Source of the DNA: Phytoactinopolyspora endophytica
GTDB lineage: Bacteria; Actinomycetota; Actinomycetes; Jiangellales; Jiangellaceae
Reading direction: 5' to 3'
NCBI RefSeq assembly: GCF_004138495.1
Contig: NZ_ML142850.1
Span: 38,597 to 48,092 of the forward strand
DNA: 9,496 nt
Positions within the stretch are counted from its first letter, which is position 1; every line of letters begins with the position of its first letter. Positions 5,977 through 9,496 of the stretch are shown here, piece after piece. The notes beneath the pieces are model-generated. The model was not told the origin of the DNA and searched no databases. It was given only the letters and a program-made list of their open reading frames with translations. A program made the translations under genes and the position numbers.

Positions 5977-8900
5977 TGCCGGGCCCCTGTGAGCAGCGCG
6001 GCGATGCGGGGAGCGTTCGCTGCCGCCATGCAGCTGAAGTGGTCGCCGGGAAGGTCGTGCACGCTGAGCTCTGCCACGCAGATCCGCTCCCAGAACTCCG
6101 CCACGTCGGTCCGGGTGCCCGGGAGCAGGGTCGACGAGCCGCTGTTGCGCAGCAACGTGGTCGGGCCGGTATACGGGTCTGGACGGTGCCTGGCCACCGC
6201 GAGCATGCTCTGGCGGAACACGTCGAAGAACCGGGTGAACTCGTCGAGGGTGTAGCTGCCGGAGTTGTACGCCCCGTCCGCCGTGGCCACCTGGTGGATG
6301 GCAGCCAGCCGGTCGGGACGCTCGGCGCGGGCGAACTCACGGAAGGCGGCGCCGACAGCTGCGCTCTCGCCGTCCAGCTCGGTCAGGCAGCCGGCCGGCA
6401 GCCGCGCCGGTGAACGCTCGAGGATGCTCCGCACCGCCCGGCCGATGTCGTCGTAGCCGGCGGGCAGGCCCAGCGCGTCCAGGTCCGCCCCCATCGACTG
6501 AGCGAACAGGTACTCCACCATGAGCTCGTCCTCGACCGCCGGCGGCTGGTAGGAGCTGATCACGGTCAGCCCGTCGACAGTGGCGCCGGCCTCCGTCAGC
6601 GCCCGGGCCACCTCGGTGGCGAGCAGGCCGCCCAGGCAGTATCCGACCACGGTGAACCGGGAGCCGTGCTCCAGCAGGTCGCGTGCGTAGCCGGCGGCCA
6701 GCCGGTCGATCACCGCCTCCGGTGGCAGCGCGAGGTAGGTGTCGAGATCGGTCATCTCGACACCGAGCAGCCCGCGTTCACCGCCGCCCCGGAGCCGGGC
6801 CAGCAGCGCCTGGTACGGCTCTAGCGTCCCGGTTCCGGCGTGCACCAGCACAAACGTCGGTGCATCGTCCGAAGCGGACCCGAGCACGACGACGGGGGAA
6901 CGCTCGTCGTCGGAGGCCGTGTTCCCGTCCCCAGCCGAACGCAGGTATCCGACCAGGCCTCGGACGGTGGGATCGTGCAGCATCTGGCGCAGCAGCACCG
7001 CCCAGTCCAGGCTGCCTGCCTCGGGCACCTGTTCACGCAGCCGTCCCACCATGCGCGACAGCAGGAGCGAGTCGCCGCCGAGGGAGTAGAAGTCCTGGTC
7101 CCGGCCGACGACCTCGGCGCCGAGCAGCTCCGTCCACAACGCGGCCACCCGCCGCTCCAGGTCGTCGACCACCGGGTCCCCCACCTCGATCGGCTGTCCG
7201 GGTCCAGACCCGGATCCGAGTCCGGACCCGGTCAGCCATTGGGTCAGCGCCGCCCGGTCGAGCTTGCCGTTGGCCGAGCGGGGCAGCGCGTCCACCAGCT
7301 GCACCGATCGGGGCAGCATGTAATCCGGCAGACGCGTGGCCAGGTACGCCAGCACGGCGTCGGCCGTGGTGTAGGCCCGGCTGTCGTCGAAACGGGCGAG
7401 GAACACGCCTTGACCGGCCATGGCCAGCGCGCTGTTCTCGGGCGGTACGCATACCGCGTCGGCCGCTCCGGCACCGGCCAACAGCTCCAGCCACTGGCGG
7501 CGGGTGAAGAACGCCTGACCGGTGCGGGCCCGCTCGTCATGGAAGTCTTCGGCGGTGAACTCGAACTCCATCGACACCAGCTGCGGATAGTTGTGTCGTC
7601 TGGTCGGTTCGATGAAGACCAGCCAGCCGCCCGGCGCCAGGAGCTCTCGCAGCCGGTTCAGCACCTCGCCCGCATCTCGCGAGTTGTGCAGCACGTTGGC
7701 ACACAGCACCACGTCGGTGGAGTTGGGCGAGTAGCCCTGCTCCCTGATGTCGGAGTTGATGTCGAACAGGCCGTAGCGCATCCACGGGTGTTGATCGAAG
7801 GTGCCGCGGGCCTCGCTGAGGAAGAACTCCGAGACGTCGGTGAACAGGTAGTCCGGCTCCAGATCTGCGACGGCCGCGACGACGTCGGCGCTGGTCCCGG
7901 CGATTCCGGCACCCACTTCCAGGATCCGTAGCGGACCCGCGCCGTCCCGCCCGGCGTGCTGCTCGGCCAGCCGGCGGATGGCCTCCGCGACGACGCCGTT
8001 CATGCTGCGGCCCACCTGGTTCTCCCGGTATACCGCGTGCGCGGCGCCGAACTCGCCGTCGGGGAACAGGATGTCGCGGACGTCGAACTCTCCGCGCAGC
8101 ATGTCGCCGAGCCGGGTGGTGCACGACCGCACGAACCCCAACAGCTCCGCGCCGTAGCCGGCGTGCCGTTCGAGCTGGTCGATGCGCTCCCAGATGTCGG
8201 ACTCGCCGGCGGGGCTGGGAGGTGCCAGGTCACGGTACGTCCCGGCGGCGTCGAAGCGCAGCGCACCCGCGTCGACCAGCGCGTCGAGCCAGCGTCGCAG
8301 CAGCCGCCGGTGCCGGTCGGCGACCCCGGTGGCCGCCACGATCTCGGCCGCGGTGTGGCCCGCTCCCCGGTCGGCGAACAGGCCGTCGGCGCGCAGCTGA
8401 GCGGCCATGGCCTGCACGGCTACTTCGTCGACGCCCCGCATGAGCGCGGTGAACGTGTCCGCCTCGATGGCGTCCTCGGCTGCTGTCCAGGCGGCCGTCG
8501 CCGCGTCGATGACCTGTGCCGCAGCCGGATCGGCGGTGGCGATACCGCTGTCGGTGCGGGTGCCGGTGCCGCCGGTGCCGCTGTCGATACTGGTGGTGCC
8601 ATCGGTGACGGGCTTGCTCTGGGCCAGCTCCGCGAAACCGGTCAACCGCCGAGCGTCGCGCTCGCCGTCGGCGACCACCGCGGCGTCGGCCACCGCCGGA
8701 TGCGCGCGCAGCGCGGACTCGATCTCGCCGAGCTCTACCCGGTGCCCGCGGATCTTGACCTGGGTGTCCTCGCGGCCGAGGAACTCGATGGTGCCGTCGG
8801 GAAGGTAGCGGCCCAGGTCGCCGGTGCGGTACAGCCGCTCGCCCGTGCGCGGACAGGTGATGAACCGCTGTCCGGTCCGCTCCGGATCGCCGAGGTAGCC

Positions 8901-9496
8901 CTGGGCCAGTCCGGCGCCGCCGATGTACAGTTCGCCCGGCACCCAGTCGGGGCGGTCCTGCAGGGCGTCGTCGAGGACGTGGAAGGTCTGATTGGTCAGC
9001 GGTGTGCCGTACGGGATGCTGCGCCACTGCGGCTGGACGTCCCCGATGGGATACCAGATCGACCAGATCGCCGCCTCGGTGGCGCCGCCCAGGCTCACCA
9101 CCCTCAGGTCCGGCACGGTGGCGCGAACCCGGTCCGGGAGCGCGACGGGGATCCAGTCGCCGGATAGCAACGCCAGCCGCAGCGTGCCGAGCTGGTTGTC
9201 TCCGGCCGGCGCGCCGTCCGCGTAGTCCTGAAGCATCTGCAGCTGGGACGGCACGGTGTTCCAGACCGTGATGCCGTGCCGGGCGATCAGGTCGGCCCAA
9301 TGCGACGGGTCGCCGCGCCGCTCCGGGTCCGCAAGGACGACGGTGCCACCAGCGGCGAGCACCCCGAAGATGTCGTAGACAGACAGGTCGAACCCGAGGT
9401 TGACCACGCTGAGCACCCGGTCGTCCGGGCCGACACTGAAGCGCGCGTTGATGTCCTCGATGGTGTTGGCGGCCGCACGGTGGCTGATCACGACAC
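5973..9496 (-). CDS. NRPS terminal module: A(Cys) with inserted methyltransferase-like domain, PCP, thioesterase (PchF-like), 5' truncated by window
   Basis: The frame enters from the right edge just after the A3 loop. The codons before VISHRAA (GTG at 9491) continue as GTC, so 9491 is not a start. Numbering from 9491: adenylation core, residues 1-285. Specificity positions D35, L36, Y39, N78, L108, S110, L134, I142, W143 and K743 spell the cysteine code known from PchE/PchF and HMWP2. A8 is at 248-258. An insert of about 430 residues (about 290-715) follows, with a methyltransferase-like core (motif I at 523-533, ANVLHNSRD at 598-606, EPTRRHNY at 628-635). A9/A10 come at 721-745, then a carrier domain with LGGDS (Ser808, phosphopantetheine site), then a thioesterase (about 880-1172) with GYCLGG (Cys952) and GDHF (His1151). 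This is the order of PchF. It should load Cys, cyclise it (domain off-window), possibly N-methylate it, and release the product. Confidence 0.95.
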   Translation of the reverse strand, partial: VVISHRAAANTIEDINARFSVGPDDRVLSVVNLGFDLSVYDIFGVLAAGGTVVLADPERRGDPSHWADLIARHGITVWNTVPSQLQMLQDYADGAPAGDNQLGTLRLALLSGDWIPVALPDRVRATVPDLRVVSLGGATEAAIWSIWYPIGDVQPQWRSIPYGTPLTNQTFHVLDDALQDRPDWVPGELYIGGAGLAQGYLGDPERTGQRFITCPRTGERLYRTGDLGRYLPDGTIEFLGREDTQVKIRGHRVELGEIESALRAHPAVADAAVVADGERDARRLTGFAELAQSKPVTDGTTSIDSGTGGTGTRTDSGIATADPAAAQVIDAATAAWTAAEDAIEADTFTALMRGVDEVAVQAMAAQLRADGLFADRGAGHTAAEIVAATGVADRHRRLLRRWLDALVDAGALRFDAAGTYRDLAPPSPAGESDIWERIDQLERHAGYGAELLGFVRSCTTRLGDMLRGEFDVRDILFPDGEFGAAHAVYRENQVGRSMNGVVAEAIRRLAEQHAGRDGAGPLRILEVGAGIAGTSADVVAAVADLEPDYLFTDVSEFFLSEARGTFDQHPWMRYGLFDINSDIREQGYSPNSTDVVLCANVLHNSRDAGEVLNRLRELLAPGGWLVFIEPTRRHNYPQLVSMEFEFTAEDFHDERARTGQAFFTRRQWLELLAGAGAADAVCVPPENSALAMAGQGVFLARFDDSRAYTTADAVLAYLATRLPDYMLPRSVQLVDALPRSANGKLDRAALTQWLTGSGLGSGSGPGQPIEVGDPVVDDLERRVAALWTELLGAEVVGRDQDFYSLGGDSLLLSRMVGRLREQVPEAGSLDWAVLLRQMLHDPTVRGLVGYLRSAGDGNTASDDERSPVVVLGSASDDAPTFVLVHAGTGTLEPYQALLARLRGGGERGLLGVEMTDLDTYLALPPEAVIDRLAAGYARDLLEHGSRFTVVGYCLGGLLATEVARALTEAGATVDGLTVISSYQPPAVEDELMVEYLFAQSMGADLDALGLPAGYDDIGRAVRSILERSPARLPAGCLTELDGESAAVGAAFREFARAERPDRLAAIHQVATADGAYNSGSYTLDEFTRFFDVFRQSMLAVARHRPDPYTGPTTLLRNSGSSTLLPGTRTDVAEFWERICVAELSVHDLPGDHFSCMAAANAPRIAALLTGARQ
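7198..7229. repeat. Nested palindromes in the A10-to-PCP linker of the NRPS gene
   Basis: CCGGGTC-CA-GACCCGG (7198-7213) is a perfect 7-base inverted repeat. An overlapping alternative pairs GGGTCC (7200-7205) with GGACCC (7224-7229). The bases encode a flexible Gly/Ser linker between the adenylation and carrier domains, so biased codons probably explain the symmetry. Confidence 0.4.
8541..8600. repeat. Low-complexity GGTGCC-rich tract coding for a Thr/Gly/Ser linker
   Basis: GGTGCC occurs at 8559-8564, 8565-8570 and 8574-8579, flanked by two copies of CGCTGTCG-type sequence and by GATAC at each side. On the minus strand it encodes a Gly/Thr/Ser-rich run (about residues 300-316) where the methyltransferase-like domain is spliced into the adenylation domain after A8. 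Slippage in such DNA could change linker length between strains. Confidence 0.45.

Noticed and set aside
4142..6255. Two overlapping long plus-strand open frames (4142-5464 and 5248-6255)
   Set aside because: They are antisense to the thioesterase, reductase and NRPS genes, all with conserved motifs; the plus-strand translations are Arg/Gly/Gln-rich with no family features.
7198..7229. Terminator or operator inside the NRPS gene
   Set aside because: The palindromes fall in a Gly/Ser linker coded by repeated GGN and TCN codons, the frame continues through intact, and there is no T-tract.
7956..9167. Plus-strand open frame of 403 codons opposite the NRPS
   Set aside because: It mirrors the adenylation and methyltransferase-like domains on the minus strand and shows no motif of its own.
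1..9496. CRISPR array, tRNA or rRNA gene, insertion sequence
   Set aside because: No spaced direct repeats, cloverleaf sequence, rRNA-like tract, transposase or terminal inverted repeats were seen.

Overview
The window is very GC-rich, with GTG as well as ATG starts, Shine-Dalgarno-type leaders and 4-base stop/start overlaps. It most likely comes from a high-GC actinomycete; I cannot name the genus. Most of it (about 2239-9496, minus strand) is the downstream half of a thiazoline siderophore/metallophore-type nonribosomal peptide operon of the pyochelin/yersiniabactin/coelibactin kind. The left edge holds an unrelated ATPase gene.

Layout, left to right. 1-1207 (+): 3' part of an archaeal-type AAA ATPase with a C-terminal nuclease-like domain, cut by the window edge. 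1208-1473: intergenic, with an AT-rich Fur-box-like inverted repeat (1316-1334), several short palindromes and a strong RBS. 1474-2229 (+): stand-alone class I SAM methyltransferase. 2230-2238: convergent junction with a small hairpin spanning both stop codons. 2239-9496 (-): five tightly packed genes, in transcription order NRPS (entering from the right edge), thiazolinyl-imide reductase, type II thioesterase, second stand-alone methyltransferase, saccharopine-dehydrogenase-like oxidoreductase.

How the genes fit together. The NRPS fragment is a terminal module: an adenylation domain whose specificity residues read as the cysteine code D-L-Y-N-L-S-L-I-W-K, interrupted between A8 and A9 by a methyltransferase-like insert, then a carrier domain and a thioesterase. 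This is the architecture of PchF, the last synthetase of pyochelin. The upstream cyclisation domain, which would turn the loaded cysteine into a thiazoline, should lie just beyond the right edge. The Gfo/Idh/MocA-type reductase would reduce one thiazoline to a thiazolidine on the assembly line, as PchG, Irp3 and YbtU do. The type II thioesterase would clear misloaded carriers, as PchC and YbtT do. The extra methyltransferase and the saccharopine-dehydrogenase-like protein go beyond the minimal pyochelin set and suggest a modified product.

Points most worth checking: the insert's SAM motif has Ala where the third glycine of GxGxG is expected; the terminal thioesterase has Cys in place of the usual Ser nucleophile; and a Fur-like box lies upstream of the plus-strand methyltransferase gene. 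The pathway class is known. What may be new is the final product and its tailoring.
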